A stretch of 64,000 nucleotides of DNA. Origin: Chitinophagales bacterium. Its GTDB lineage: Bacteria > Bacteroidota > Bacteroidia > Chitinophagales > UBA2359. Where the stretch lies: contig JAWKLZ010000003.1 in NCBI GenBank assembly GCA_041392475.1, forward strand, positions 641,501-705,500, given 5' to 3'. Below are positions 18,906 to 28,544 of this stretch, one piece after another. Below the pieces are notes generated by a model. The model worked only from the letters and a program-made list of their open reading frames with translations. It made no database searches and had not been told where the DNA came from. The position numbers were made by a program, and so were the translations under genes. Numbering within the stretch: position 1 is the stretch's first letter; every line of letters begins with the position of its first letter.

Positions 18906-18942
18906 GTTGAAAATGTGTTGTAGTATTGTTAAAATGATAGTG

Positions 18943-18950
18943 CAAAGATA
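18943..18950 (-). promoter_or_regulatory. -7 element for the SRPBCC gene
   Basis: The minus strand reads TATCTTTG, an exact TAnnTTTG match, 38 bp ahead of the ATG. The -33 element is weak. It supports the shorter start. Confidence 0.55.
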
Positions 18951-19015
18951 CAGGTAAACCGCCCTTGAAGGATTAGCATTAGATGCCGAAGGATAGACAT
19001 TTCGTGTCAAATGCT

Positions 19016-19023
19016 TATTTTTG
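19016..19023 (+). promoter_or_regulatory. -7 element for the AraC-family gene
   Basis: TATTTTTG fits TAnnTTTG and ends 24 bp before the ATG at 19048. It overlaps the alternative TTG start at 19021, which argues for the ATG. Confidence 0.5.
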
Positions 19024-19047
19024 AAGCCAATCAAATCCTTATTCGAT

Positions 19048-20055
19048 ATGACATTCAGAGCCAGATTTATCGCCCACATCATTCAGTTTGCGGCCAAACA
19101 AGGAGCTGACCAAAGAATTTTACTTGATTTAGTGGGTAGGGGAATGTATGAATTGAACAATGATGAGTTGATGTTTGAGGCGGGAATATACAATGCGGTG
19201 ATAGAAAAAGCATTGCAGCTCACGGCTGACGCTTGTTTGGGTTTGCATTTGGGAGAGTATTTGTCGCTTTCTGCGGCGGGTTTGATTGTGCAAATTGTAC
19301 AGAGTAGCCGAACGGTTGAGGAGGCATTGAAGTACATGGTGGAGTTTGCGAATTTGGGTTGTCAGGCGATGCCTTTTCAGTTGAAGGAAAAGCAGGACGA
19401 ATGGGAATTGTCTTTGCATCCCAATCCAATCTGGGCAGCGCAATCACCACAGGCTGTGCGGCATACGATGGATGGTACGGTAGCGTTTACCCTCCGAGAA
19501 TTTCACACCCTCACCCGTCAACAATATTACCCCAACCGCATCCATTTTGCTTATTCCCGACCTTCACAAATGGAAGAGTACGAGCGACTTTTCAAATGTC
19601 CTATTTACTTCAATCAGCCTTTTACTGCCTTTTATTTGGACAAAAAACACATTGCCGAGCCAGTTATCACAAGTGACTATTATTTGCTGCAGATTTTGGT
19701 GCAATATGCCGAACAGAAGCTAATGAGTCTGCAAACTGAAGGAAAATTTTCGACAATAGTGCGCCAGTCCATCGTCAATTTGTTGAAGCCACAATTCCCT
19801 ACCATAGAACAAGTTGCCTCAAATTTGAACATCAGCGTGCGAACCCTTCAAAGGCGGCTTAAAGAAGAAGACTTGACCTACAAAAATGTATTGGACAATT
19901 TGAAGCGGCAGTTTGCAGTAGAGTATTTGAAGAACAAAGCCCTGAGTGTGAAAGAGGTTGCCTATTTATTGGACTATGCGGATGCAAGTTCTTTTATTCG
20001 GTCTTTCAAGCGTTGGACGGAGAAAAGTCCAGAGGCGTATCGGCAGGTACTTTAG
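19048..20055 (+). CDS. AraC-family transcriptional regulator
   Basis: A 335-residue regulator. The N-terminal two thirds match the Arabinose-bd-like sensing domain common in OruR/ToxT-type AraC proteins (QGADQRILLDLVG, LGLHLGEYLSLSAAGLI). The last 100 residues are the double helix-turn-helix DNA-binding domain: PTIEQVASNLNISVRTLQRR for the first, and VKEVAYLLDYADASSFIRSF with the typical RWTEKSPEAYR ending for the second. An upstream in-frame TTG (19021) would add nine residues, but the promoter position favours this ATG. It diverges from the SRPBCC gene, its most likely target, and converges on the next gene with a 4-bp overlap of the stop codons. Confidence 0.9.
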   Translation: MTFRARFIAHIIQFAAKQGADQRILLDLVGRGMYELNNDELMFEAGIYNAVIEKALQLTADACLGLHLGEYLSLSAAGLIVQIVQSSRTVEEALKYMVEFANLGCQAMPFQLKEKQDEWELSLHPNPIWAAQSPQAVRHTMDGTVAFTLREFHTLTRQQYYPNRIHFAYSRPSQMEEYERLFKCPIYFNQPFTAFYLDKKHIAEPVITSDYYLLQILVQYAEQKLMSLQTEGKFSTIVRQSIVNLLKPQFPTIEQVASNLNISVRTLQRRLKEEDLTYKNVLDNLKRQFAVEYLKNKALSVKEVAYLLDYADASSFIRSFKRWTEKSPEAYRQVL

Positions 20056-21470
20056 TACTTCAATTCCGAAAAAAAGCCGCTCAATTCAGGCAACCAAGTT
20101 CTCAATGTATCCAACAGTTTTTTGAAGGCAGAATGTTTGTTTACATCGTTTTGATATTGCTCTGCATAAACCTGCAAAACTTGGATAAAATCTTTTCGCT
20201 GAATATAAGCCTCTTTGAAGCGGGCGACTTCAATGTATAAAGGGATAATCGGCAAGTAGTTGGCATTGTTTCGATAAGACTTATCACGTTCCTGCAATCG
20301 GTATTTTTGAGCAGTCTTCAATAGTTTCTCATATTGTTTTTGGTGGAGAAATGCCTCCAAATAAACCGAAAAGAACAAATGCCATCGGTACTGCAAAACC
20401 TCTTTGTAGTGTGCCTTCAAAAAAATATTGCCATAATTTTCCGCATTGCTGTACATTCCATTTTTATTCAAAGCCTCCATAAAAAAAGCCACAAAACTGA
20501 CCCGATTGTGAAAGTTTTTGGTTTTTTGGGCTGCAGGAGAGGCTGTTCGCATCAGCTGCAATGCTTCCTGATTGCGATCCAAACGCAGCAATACCGCACA
20601 GAGATTGTTGGCATAGAGCAGGTAATCGTGGTTTTGGGTTCGCACAGAAAGGTAGCCAAAATACACTGCCTTGTCGTATTCTCGAAAGTGTGAATGAAGC
20701 ATCAAGCGATTGTTGTAGTAATTGAGCAGCAGTCTTTTGGAGTAGTGAATTCCCTGCGAGAATTTTTCGTCAAGGTGGTCAAATTTTTCACGGAGTAGGT
20801 CGTATTTTCGGTAGTTGTAGCTGATAAATGTGAGCCGTACCAAAGCGAGGTAGCGAATTTTTCCCTCCAATTCTTCGTTGTAAAATACATCGGTCAACCA
20901 TGCCTCCCATTGGCTCGATTCGGCAGTTTTGCCCGAATACTGCTCTACAATATCCAAAGTCGCATCGTGCAGTTTTTCGTGAATCTCCTTGTTCTGCAAG
21001 TATATATCTCGATGTTTCTTCAAAAAATCATTCGCCAACTGATGGTCTGCATAGCGTAGGCGAATCAGCAAAAAGTGTCGGTAATGTTCGACCAACTCAT
21101 AAAACTTGGTGAAAAAGAAAGCCGCATGTTGGTAGTTTTTGATGGACTTCAACAAAGCTCTTTCTTCCTCCATCTGTATGGTGTCAATCATAATTTTCTG
21201 CTCCATGTCGAGCATCCAATTGAATTGCTGGTCGACATCAATTGCATCCAATTGTGCTTTTATCCAATTTTGGAGGTGATTGTATTTGCGCTTGTCTATT
21301 GCCGCATTGTAGGGCGTAAACTGTTCGATGTGATAGGCATTGTAATCCACCTGCTTCAATATATCCAACCTTTGAGAGTCGTTAAACTGCTGAATGGACA
21401 AGAGGTATTTTGTTTCGTGTGGAAGAAGTGTATTCGCAAAGTTGGTGAACTTCTGTAATGGTTTTCTCAT
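20052..21470 (-). CDS. Unknown helical (TPR-like) protein
   Basis: A 472-residue protein with no domain I recognise. It has no signal peptide or membrane helix and is rich in Leu, Tyr, His, Glu and Lys. Helical segments such as YDKAVYFGYLSVRTQNHDYL and ALVRLTFISYNYRKYDLL recur at 35-40-residue spacing, which suggests a TPR or similar alpha-solenoid scaffold. It is transcribed alone, towards the AraC gene, and the stops overlap by 4 bp. Proteins of this sort occur as lineage-specific families in large Bacteroidota genomes; no function can be assigned. Confidence 0.75.
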   Translation of the reverse strand: MRKPLQKFTNFANTLLPHETKYLLSIQQFNDSQRLDILKQVDYNAYHIEQFTPYNAAIDKRKYNHLQNWIKAQLDAIDVDQQFNWMLDMEQKIMIDTIQMEEERALLKSIKNYQHAAFFFTKFYELVEHYRHFLLIRLRYADHQLANDFLKKHRDIYLQNKEIHEKLHDATLDIVEQYSGKTAESSQWEAWLTDVFYNEELEGKIRYLALVRLTFISYNYRKYDLLREKFDHLDEKFSQGIHYSKRLLLNYYNNRLMLHSHFREYDKAVYFGYLSVRTQNHDYLLYANNLCAVLLRLDRNQEALQLMRTASPAAQKTKNFHNRVSFVAFFMEALNKNGMYSNAENYGNIFLKAHYKEVLQYRWHLFFSVYLEAFLHQKQYEKLLKTAQKYRLQERDKSYRNNANYLPIIPLYIEVARFKEAYIQRKDFIQVLQVYAEQYQNDVNKHSAFKKLLDTLRTWLPELSGFFSELKY

Positions 21471-21666
21471 GCCTAATCAATTTTTTTTCTTAGGAATGAA
21501 GAAAATATATTTATGTAGTAGGAATTTCTTAAAATTCCTCTATTGCCAAGCTTCTCAACTTTCCTCCCCCTAAATCTCACTCCAAAGAAGGACTTATCAT
21601 TTAAGGAGGGCAGGAGGAGGACTAAGTAAGTGTAAGGATTAAATATCATTTTTTATCATAGTATAT

Positions 21667-22410
21667 TTACAAAACCAATCCGCCATCTACATTCAAAACT
21701 GCTCCTGTGATAAAAGCAGCTTCGTCAGACGCAAGGAAAAGGTAGGCATTAGCGATGTCTTCCGCTTCTCCCAATCTTCCAAGCGGTGTTTTCCCTTTCA
21801 ATTCATCAATGATTTTTTCGGGAACGGTTTCCACCATTTCGGTATTTACAAATCCAGGAGCGACGGTATTGACGGTGATTCCTTTTCTGCCAAATTCTCT
21901 CGCCCAAACCTTGGTCATACCGATTACACCAGCCTTTGAAGCCACGTAGTTGGTCTGTCCAAAATTGCCATAATGTGCTACTACCGAAGCCGCATTGAGA
22001 ATTCGCCCAGAACCTTGTTCTGCAAGATAAGGATAAATAGCTTTGGTGCAATTAAATACACCTGTTAGATTGACATCAATTACTTGTTGCCATTGAAGCG
22101 AGGACATATTCTTCAAGGAAGTATCTCGTGTGATTCCTGCATTGTTCACCAAAATATCAATTCTCCCAAAGTCTTCAAAAACAGCTTGAGCCGCCTGATG
22201 TACTTGCTCCAAATCAACGGTATTGACTCGGTAAAACCGTACTTCTCGCCCTTCACCCGCCAAATATTCTGCCACCATTTGCCCTTTTTCTTGGTTGATG
22301 TCCCATATCGCAACGGATGCACCTTCGTTCAAAAATTTTTCGGTTGTTGCCTTGCCAATGCCTTGTGCGCCACCTGTTATGATGGCGACTTTGTTTTGTA
22401 ATCTTTTCAT
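21667..22410 (-). CDS. fabG: FabG-like short-chain dehydrogenase (3-oxoacyl-ACP reductase type)
   Basis: A 247-residue short-chain dehydrogenase/reductase of normal length. It has the cofactor motif GGAQGIGK at the N-terminus, the NNAG motif in strand 4, a catalytic Ser in ILNAASVVAHYG, and the Tyr-x-x-x-Lys pair in NYVASKAG. The C-terminal GAVLNVDGGL is typical of FabG and PhaB. These enzymes reduce a 3-oxoacyl thioester to the 3-hydroxy form with NADPH. It stands alone on the minus strand, far from fatty-acid biosynthesis genes, so it could be a second FabG, an acetoacetyl-CoA reductase or another SDR. Confidence 0.87.
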   Translation of the reverse strand: MKRLQNKVAIITGGAQGIGKATTEKFLNEGASVAIWDINQEKGQMVAEYLAGEGREVRFYRVNTVDLEQVHQAAQAVFEDFGRIDILVNNAGITRDTSLKNMSSLQWQQVIDVNLTGVFNCTKAIYPYLAEQGSGRILNAASVVAHYGNFGQTNYVASKAGVIGMTKVWAREFGRKGITVNTVAPGFVNTEMVETVPEKIIDELKGKTPLGRLGEAEDIANAYLFLASDEAAFITGAVLNVDGGLVL

Positions 22411-22637
22411 TTTTTAGTATAACAGTTTGAATGTGAATAGTTGTTGTGATAACGGCACAAATGATGTGTCGAATGAATTGTAAAAATACATTTTGACAAA
22501 AGGTAAATCAAATGGAATATGGGATAAAGGTGTCGGACTTTGGAGGGTTTTGTGGTTTTGGTTGGAATAATTATTTGGTAATGACTTGTTTATTTGAAAA
22601 AGTAAGTGGGTGGACTAATGGAAAGCTTAAATATTTT

Positions 22638-22778
22638 GGTTCTTTGACAAAATCTGTGATTTGAGACTTCGGAAGTTTGCTGCTCACAAAATCAAAAAAC
22701 TATTTCGCTAAAAATTAACCTCTCATAAAATGAAACTTCCGAAGTCTTTATTGCTTCCACAAAAATTGTCACAGAACC
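22638..22778. repeat. Long intergenic inverted repeat, GACTTCGGAAGTTT family
   Basis: Inner arms GACTTCGGAAGTTT (22665-22678) and AAACTTCCGAAGTC (22733-22746) are perfect complements. Outer arms starting GGTTCT at 22638 and ending AGAACC at 22778 also pair imperfectly. Related inner arms (GACTTTTGAAGTTT) occur at 26936 and 50533. Confidence 0.65.
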
Positions 22779-23072
22779 AAAAAGAAAAAGAGGCTAAATA
22801 GCTTGAAACTTGATTCCGCTTCGCTCCATCTTCAAACAGCAATCTGTTCTTAACTCCTCTTTTCCCTTTTTTTACTACAATCAAGAAGGGTCAAATCCCT
22901 CTTTCATGCTCCAAGAACTTGTCAAAAACTTAAAGGCACAGATAGAATTAATTTATGGGCTATGAATGAGGAGCAACCAAATAAATCCAAAAAATTGCAG
23001 TCTAAAAAACAAACTCGGTCAAGGTAAACAGATTGTTTTATAAATTAATTTTTAAAAGGCTAAAAAACAAAA

Positions 23073-23134
23073 TTTACTTCAATAGTCAAATTGACTTTTT
23101 GCACAAAATGTAGTTATTTTACTTCAAAAGTCAA
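23073..23134. promoter_or_regulatory. Direct repeat TTTACTTCAAnAGTCAA, possible operator
   Basis: Copies at 23073-23089 and 23118-23134 differ at one base, with starts 45 bp apart (about four helical turns). They lie 70-115 bp upstream of the hydrolase promoter. Operator function is a guess from spacing and position. Confidence 0.3.
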
Positions 23135-23183
23135 GTAGCAAAATTTTTCAAATTGGAGGGAATTGCAGTGCTTTTGAGTGGAT

Positions 23184-23211
23184 TGTAAGCAAAGTTTTAG
23201 CCTACATTTGT
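23184..23211 (+). promoter_or_regulatory. Bacteroidota-type promoter of the hydrolase gene
   Basis: TTG at 23184-23186, 17 bp, then TACATTTG at 23204-23211, an exact TAnnTTTG. The start codon at 23229 is 17 bp downstream of the -7 box. Confidence 0.6.
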
Positions 23212-23228
23212 AAGCAAAACCCGCTGAA

Positions 23229-24167
23229 ATGAAAAACGTTTTCATAGTGTTGTTGAGTTTGTGCTTCAACAGTAATTTATTCGCTCAAACCGAAAATCAA
23301 AAGTCAATGCAAGATTGGGAATACCCTTATGAAGTGCATCATATTGAGCTTTTAGATAGCACCAAAATCGCTTATATAGACGAAGGAAAAGGTAAATGTA
23401 CTTTGTTGTTTTTGCATGGATTGGGCAGCTATCTCAAGGCTTGGACAAAGAACATAGAGGTATTGAAGGAAGACTATCGTTGTATTGCAGTGGATTTGCC
23501 AGGTTATGGAAAGTCGAGCAAGAAAAATGAGGTGTCGGATATGACCTTTTTTGCAGAAACGGTGCGCTCTTTTATGGACGAATTGAAGCTCAAAAAGGTG
23601 ATTTTGGTAGGACATTCTATGGGAGGTCAAACTGCAATGCACACCGTTTTGAAGAGTGACCAAAATATTAAAAAATTGATACTCATTGCGCCAGCGGGTT
23701 TTGAGACTTTCACCGAAACAGAAAGCACTTGGCTGCAAAGCGTTTATACTGCCGAACTTATCAAAGCAACGACCGAAGAGCAAATTGCGAAAAACTTTGA
23801 AATCAATTTTTTTCAAATGCCCGACGATGCTCGGTTTATGATTGAAGACCGATTGTATATGCGTCAGACAGCGGAGTATGATGACTATTGTGAGATGGTG
23901 CCGAAGTGTGTGAAGGGAATGTTGGACGAGCCTGTTTTTGAGCGTTTGGCAGAAATCAATATTCCAACTTTAGTAATCTATGGGGAGAACGATTACCTCA
24001 TCCCTAACAAATACCTACATCCAACACTCACGCCTATTGAAGTCGCCAAAAGTGGAGATGAACGAATTGCAAAAAGCACATTGAAGATGATTCCGAATGC
24101 AGGACATTTCGTACAGTGGGAACAATCAGAGGAGGTCAATAACGTTATTTTGAATTTTTTGAAGTAG
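23229..24167 (+). CDS. Exported alpha/beta hydrolase
   Basis: A 312-residue alpha/beta-hydrolase. The first 20 residues form a signal peptide (MKNVFIVLLSLCFNSNLFAQ), so it acts in the periplasm or is lipid-free and secreted. The oxyanion motif LFLHGLG is near residue 60. The nucleophile elbow GHSMGG places the Ser near residue 130, with Asp in GENDYL and His in AGHFVQWE completing the triad. It is followed 261 bp later by a TonB-dependent receptor and a symporter in the same direction, so it may process a nutrient taken up by them. The substrate cannot be read from the sequence. Confidence 0.87.
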   Translation: MKNVFIVLLSLCFNSNLFAQTENQKSMQDWEYPYEVHHIELLDSTKIAYIDEGKGKCTLLFLHGLGSYLKAWTKNIEVLKEDYRCIAVDLPGYGKSSKKNEVSDMTFFAETVRSFMDELKLKKVILVGHSMGGQTAMHTVLKSDQNIKKLILIAPAGFETFTETESTWLQSVYTAELIKATTEEQIAKNFEINFFQMPDDARFMIEDRLYMRQTAEYDDYCEMVPKCVKGMLDEPVFERLAEINIPTLVIYGENDYLIPNKYLHPTLTPIEVAKSGDERIAKSTLKMIPNAGHFVQWEQSEEVNNVILNFLK

Positions 24168-24428
24168 TGCCAAAAGGATTTAGTCTATGTTAGAGATGGT
24201 TTTTAATAAAATAATCATTAACAGGGTTTTATTGAAGTTTTTGCACTTTATTTATAGATAAGTCCACCCCTTATTTTTCATTTTGTCTGTTCAGAGTTCA
24301 ATGCTTTTCATTTAAATTCGTTCCGTTGAATTAGCCGCCAATTTGATACAAACAGCCTTTTAACAAACAAATCAATTTAATTGATTAATACATAATTGTA
24401 TAACCTTTCTTTAAAACATCATGTATTT

Positions 24429-26909
24429 ATGAAACAACTACTTACTCTAATAATTACTGGTTTATGGTGTGCCGTTGTGGTCGCACAAACAGGCAAATTA
24501 ACTGGTACGGTAAACAGTCAAGACGGAGAAACTTTGATTGGCGCAAACCTTGTCATCAAAGGAACAACTACGGGGACAGTGAGCGATGAAAATGGTGCAT
24601 ATTCGCTTTCGGTGGAAGCTGGCAAACATACGCTTGTGGTTAGTTATATTGGTTTTAGTGCCATCGAAAAAGCGGTGACAGTAACCGCAGGGAGTACGAC
24701 TACTATGGACTTTACGCTATCAAAAGGCACAGAGTTGGATGCAGTGGTCATCTCTGGTTCTCGAAAACCTGAAAAACTAACCGAAAGTCCCGCAACTATT
24801 GAAACCGTTTTTGCGAGAGAAATTGAAGAATATGCAGGAAACCCTGGTGAATTAATTGCCCGACAAAAAGGGATAGATTATTTCCGTGCGGGAATTGCGA
24901 CTCCCGCCTTCAATATTCGAGGCTTCAATTCCAATTTCAACGCCAAAAACCTGCAAGTAACCGATGGACGTTTTTCGACATTGGTAGCTACGGGATTGCC
25001 ATTCGGTCCTCTTTCTACGACTGTCAAAGAAGACATTGAGCAGATTGAAGTCATCTTGGGACCCAACTCGACTTTGTACGGGCCTAATGCCCACAATGGA
25101 TTGCTGAATACAATCACCAAAGATCCTCGAACTTCGGCAGGCACAACGGTTGTGTTGAATCCTGGCGTGAGTGGCGATGGCAATTCGTTTTTTTCTGCTC
25201 GTTTACGTCATGCACAAGTGGTAAGCGATAAATTTGCCTTCAAAGTGGTGGGTGAATATACTTCTGCTACCGAGTTTGAGTTTTCTGATTCGGTTTACAT
25301 TGACCGAGTAGGAGCGATGAACGATATGGGAAATGCCATTCCCGATGGCATCAAAGAGGGCTACAATGAATTGGAACTTGATGAAGATGTGAACTTCCTT
25401 CGAGCCGAAGCAGGACTTTATTTTACCCCTTCCAATAATTTGGACATTGCCTTCAATACAGGCTACAGCAACAGCACCTACCTTTCGCCTACCAATGTTG
25501 GTCGCAACCAAATCAAGGATTGGATGATCAACTATTACCAACTCAAATTTTCTGGTAAAAACTGGTTTGCACAAGCCTACTACACCATCAGTAAAACTGA
25601 CAGCACCTATGCGATTGACCAGCGCACCAAAAACTACTATGCATTGTTGGATGCAGGATTTTCGGATGCCGTAGCGAGAGGAGAAGGTTCGTATGGAAAT
25701 GGTGCATTGTTTCAGGATGATTCTCGTCGATGGAATGCTGAGGTACAATACAACAATACTTTCGGTAAATTGTCTTTGGTGACAGGACTGCAATACCAAC
25801 TCGACAAAGCGAACAGCTTGGGAAGTTACTTGTTGGATGGTAGCGAATACATAGATGTGAGTCAATTTGGAGGTTATGTCCACCTAAATTATGAAATTGA
25901 CAAACGCTGGAGAGTGATTGCCGCAGCAAGAGCAGACAACCATGAAATCTATGACTTCAACTTTATCCCCAAATTTGGATTGTTGAACGTTGGAGAAAAA
26001 GGAACTTGGCGATTGACCTACGGAAAAGGAATTGCTTCCCCTACGATTTTGAATATGTTTGGAGACTTGTTTGCAGGGCTTATTTTGGGCAATGCAGAAG
26101 GTTTTACGCTAATAGATGGCTCTAAAGTAGAAAAACAAAAGGTAGAAAAAATCCAGTCGCTTGAGTTGGGATATCGTGGCAGTATGGCAGATAGTAAATT
26201 GTTCATAGATGTCAATGCTTACTATAATGTGTCCGAAGATTTTCTAAGTCCAGCTACGGTTATTGGTGTAGCTACGCATCGGGGAGATACACCAATTGAA
26301 GAAGTACAGTCAGGTTTTGCAGCTTGGAATGGTTTGGTATTGTCCTACGTCAATTTCGGAAAGGTCAATACCTATGGTTTTGACTTGGGTGCAACGTACT
26401 ATTTCACCCCTCAATTGAGTGGTACATTCAACTACTCTTTCTTCGACTATTCGGTAGATGAAAATGACCTCGACAACGACTTCAACAAAGATGGTGTGGT
26501 GAATTTTTTGGATATTCTTGTCAATGCACCTACACACAAAGCAGGTGCAGGTTTGAATTACAGCAGTGACAAATGGTTTGGAGGCGTGTTTGCACGTTGG
26601 GTACAAGCCTACGATTACTTCTCCAGCTTCCAAATTGCATCACAAAGTCATCCCGAATTGGTCTATCGAGGTGTGCCTATCATAGAAGACGCTCGCAGTG
26701 GAGATACTTACAATTATGGGCCACTTGGAGGATTCACCACCGTAGATTTGAGTTTAGGATACCACATTAACGACCGTTTTACGGTCTCGGCAGCCGCCAG
26801 CAATTTGTTCAATCAAGAACTAAGAGAGTTTACAGCATCTGCTCCCACAAGAGGTTTATACACCTTAGAATTGAAGATGAAGTTACCTGCAATAAGTTCT
26901 GCTAAGTAA
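24429..26909 (+). CDS. TonB-dependent receptor
   Basis: An 826-residue outer-membrane receptor. It begins with a signal peptide (MKQLLTLIITGLWCAVVVAQ), then a carboxypeptidase-D-like beta-sandwich (GKLTGTVNSQDGETLIGANL) usual in Bacteroidota receptors, a plug domain (ESPATIETVFAREIEEY, VILGPNSTLYGPNA) and a barrel ending in an aromatic-rich strand. An in-frame TTG 33 bp upstream is open, but the ATG at 24429 begins directly at the signal peptide. There is no SusD partner, so it is a classic TonB transporter rather than a Sus-type pair. The symporter 153 bp downstream probably moves the same compound across the inner membrane. The ligand is unknown. Confidence 0.92.
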   Translation: MKQLLTLIITGLWCAVVVAQTGKLTGTVNSQDGETLIGANLVIKGTTTGTVSDENGAYSLSVEAGKHTLVVSYIGFSAIEKAVTVTAGSTTTMDFTLSKGTELDAVVISGSRKPEKLTESPATIETVFAREIEEYAGNPGELIARQKGIDYFRAGIATPAFNIRGFNSNFNAKNLQVTDGRFSTLVATGLPFGPLSTTVKEDIEQIEVILGPNSTLYGPNAHNGLLNTITKDPRTSAGTTVVLNPGVSGDGNSFFSARLRHAQVVSDKFAFKVVGEYTSATEFEFSDSVYIDRVGAMNDMGNAIPDGIKEGYNELELDEDVNFLRAEAGLYFTPSNNLDIAFNTGYSNSTYLSPTNVGRNQIKDWMINYYQLKFSGKNWFAQAYYTISKTDSTYAIDQRTKNYYALLDAGFSDAVARGEGSYGNGALFQDDSRRWNAEVQYNNTFGKLSLVTGLQYQLDKANSLGSYLLDGSEYIDVSQFGGYVHLNYEIDKRWRVIAAARADNHEIYDFNFIPKFGLLNVGEKGTWRLTYGKGIASPTILNMFGDLFAGLILGNAEGFTLIDGSKVEKQKVEKIQSLELGYRGSMADSKLFIDVNAYYNVSEDFLSPATVIGVATHRGDTPIEEVQSGFAAWNGLVLSYVNFGKVNTYGFDLGATYYFTPQLSGTFNYSFFDYSVDENDLDNDFNKDGVVNFLDILVNAPTHKAGAGLNYSSDKWFGGVFARWVQAYDYFSSFQIASQSHPELVYRGVPIIEDARSGDTYNYGPLGGFTTVDLSLGYHINDRFTVSAAASNLFNQELREFTASAPTRGLYTLELKMKLPAISSAK

Positions 26910-26935
26910 TGTTTAAAAAATAACTTTCCGATTTG

Positions 26936-27011
26936 GACTTTTGAAGTTTTTCTTTGAAAAGTATTGATTTTCTTTACAATAGAAAATTTTTAAAGCAAAA
27001 CTTCAAAAGTC
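26936..27011. repeat. Inverted repeat of the GACTTTTGAAGTTT family
   Basis: GACTTTTGAAGTTT at 26936-26949 and its exact complement at 26998-27011 enclose 48 bp of AT-rich DNA. It lies between the receptor and symporter genes. The same 14-bp arms occur at 50533-50609. Confidence 0.7.
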
Positions 27012-27062
27012 TTTAATTCAAATGAGGAACTTATTTTTTAGCATGAAATTTACCTTCAATTT

Positions 27063-28544
27063 ATGATACTGGCTTGGATACTCTTTTCAATTTACCTTAT
27101 TGGCACAGCCTACCTCGGATGGCTTGGACACAAAAAAACAGATGGATTCAGTAGTTTCGCCATCGGTAAAGGCGACTTATCTCCGCTGCAAGTCGGGGTG
27201 ACTTTAGCTGCTGCAACGGCTTCGGCGGCTACTTTTATTATCAATCCAGGCTTTGTGTATGTAGATGGATTGGCGGCATTTATGCACTTGGGTATCAGCG
27301 TTTATTTGGGTTTTGTGACCATGTTGGTCATTTTATCCTTTCGGTTTCGGAGCATGGGAGAAGAAATGAAAGCCCTCACGATTCCTGATTGGATAGGAAA
27401 GCGGTACAAGTCTCCAAATTTTTCGCTGTATTTCGCTTTTATCAATCTGCTGTCCTTTGCCTTTATCGTGTTGTTGGTAGGTGGGATTTCTATTGTGATG
27501 CAAAACTTGCTGGATGTGTCCAATATGATGGCATTGCTAATCACACTGGTATTTGTGACTGGATATGTCTTATTTGGAGGTACTTATGCCCATGTTTTTA
27601 CCAATATGTTTCAGGGCTTCTTGATGATATTGATTACGCTAATTGTTTTGTGGTCGGGCATACAATTGATGCTTCAATCCGATGGATTTTGGACAGATTT
27701 GTATGTCTCTTCCCCAAACTTATTGAAGTGGGTAAACCCTGATAGCAAGCTCTTCAACGATTACTTTTCTACTTACATTGCAGGTTTTTGTATCGGAGGC
27801 GCATTGGTTTGTCAGCCACATATTTTGACCAAAGCCTTGTATGTCAAAACAGACCGAGCCGTTCGGAATTACATTCTCGTATTCAGTGCTGTGTTTTTCC
27901 TTTTCATACTCTTGTTATTGGCTGGATTTTGGGCGCACAGCATTGTGCCTTTGGAGCAATTGAGAGATGCTGAGACAGGACTTTTTCGGCAAGATTTGGT
28001 GATGACAATGTACCTCAAAAATGCTTTTCCCGAATGGCTGTTTACCATAGTGAGCGTGGTGCTTTTGGCGGCTGCGATGTCGACTTTGGATGGACTTTTG
28101 GTCGGCATTTCTACGATTACCGCCAATGATTTGGTTTTGAACCTCATCGAAAAATATGGAAAAAGTACGCTTTCTGAAAATGCAAAAATGCAATTAGCCT
28201 TCAAATCGAGCCATATTGTGTTGATAGTCATTGCAGTGCTTGTTTTTTTCGTCACACTGAATCCTCCAAAACTGCTCGGCATTTTTGGTCAAGTAGGCGT
28301 GTATGGTTTGGTTTTGGCAGCCGTGCCGCCTTTGTTGGCGGGAGTGTTGTTCCAAAAAGTGAGCATACAATTGGTTTGGAGTATGTCAATATTGGCTTTG
28401 AGTATTCATTTCAGCTTATATGTTTGGGGTGCAGCCTTATTTCCCAACAGTACACTGGCTTTTGGCAATCCTGGAGTGACAGCTGCTATTGCCTTGATTT
28501 GCAGTGTCCTTCCAACTTTGGGGATTTGTTATTTGAAGCGATAG
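27063..28544 (+). CDS. Sodium:solute symporter (SSS family)
   Basis: A 493-residue inner-membrane protein with about 13 membrane helices, the normal size and shape for the SSS family. The region TLAAATASAATFIINPGFVY in helix 2 is the conserved substrate/sodium site of the family, and AAAMSTLDGLLVGIST near residue 345 is the second sodium-site helix with its Ser/Thr pair. Transport is driven by the sodium gradient. Its position right after a TonB receptor and an exported hydrolase suggests one uptake route from outer membrane to cytoplasm. The substrate could be a sugar, amino acid, carboxylate or nucleoside. Confidence 0.92.
   Translation: MILAWILFSIYLIGTAYLGWLGHKKTDGFSSFAIGKGDLSPLQVGVTLAAATASAATFIINPGFVYVDGLAAFMHLGISVYLGFVTMLVILSFRFRSMGEEMKALTIPDWIGKRYKSPNFSLYFAFINLLSFAFIVLLVGGISIVMQNLLDVSNMMALLITLVFVTGYVLFGGTYAHVFTNMFQGFLMILITLIVLWSGIQLMLQSDGFWTDLYVSSPNLLKWVNPDSKLFNDYFSTYIAGFCIGGALVCQPHILTKALYVKTDRAVRNYILVFSAVFFLFILLLLAGFWAHSIVPLEQLRDAETGLFRQDLVMTMYLKNAFPEWLFTIVSVVLLAAAMSTLDGLLVGISTITANDLVLNLIEKYGKSTLSENAKMQLAFKSSHIVLIVIAVLVFFVTLNPPKLLGIFGQVGVYGLVLAAVPPLLAGVLFQKVSIQLVWSMSILALSIHFSLYVWGAALFPNSTLAFGNPGVTAAIALICSVLPTLGICYLKR

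Larger units (their letters stand above)
22411..23228. other. 818-bp gap with repeats and promoter
   Basis: No gene is supported. It holds a 141-bp imperfect inverted repeat (22638-22778), a partial relative of the 44-bp palindrome (22943-22971), a direct repeat pair near 23073 and 23118, and the promoter of the hydrolase gene. Confidence 0.6.

Noticed and set aside
18465..19082. Longer SRPBCC frame starting at 19082
   Set aside because: It would overlap the divergent AraC gene and its promoter; the shorter start gives a normal family length.
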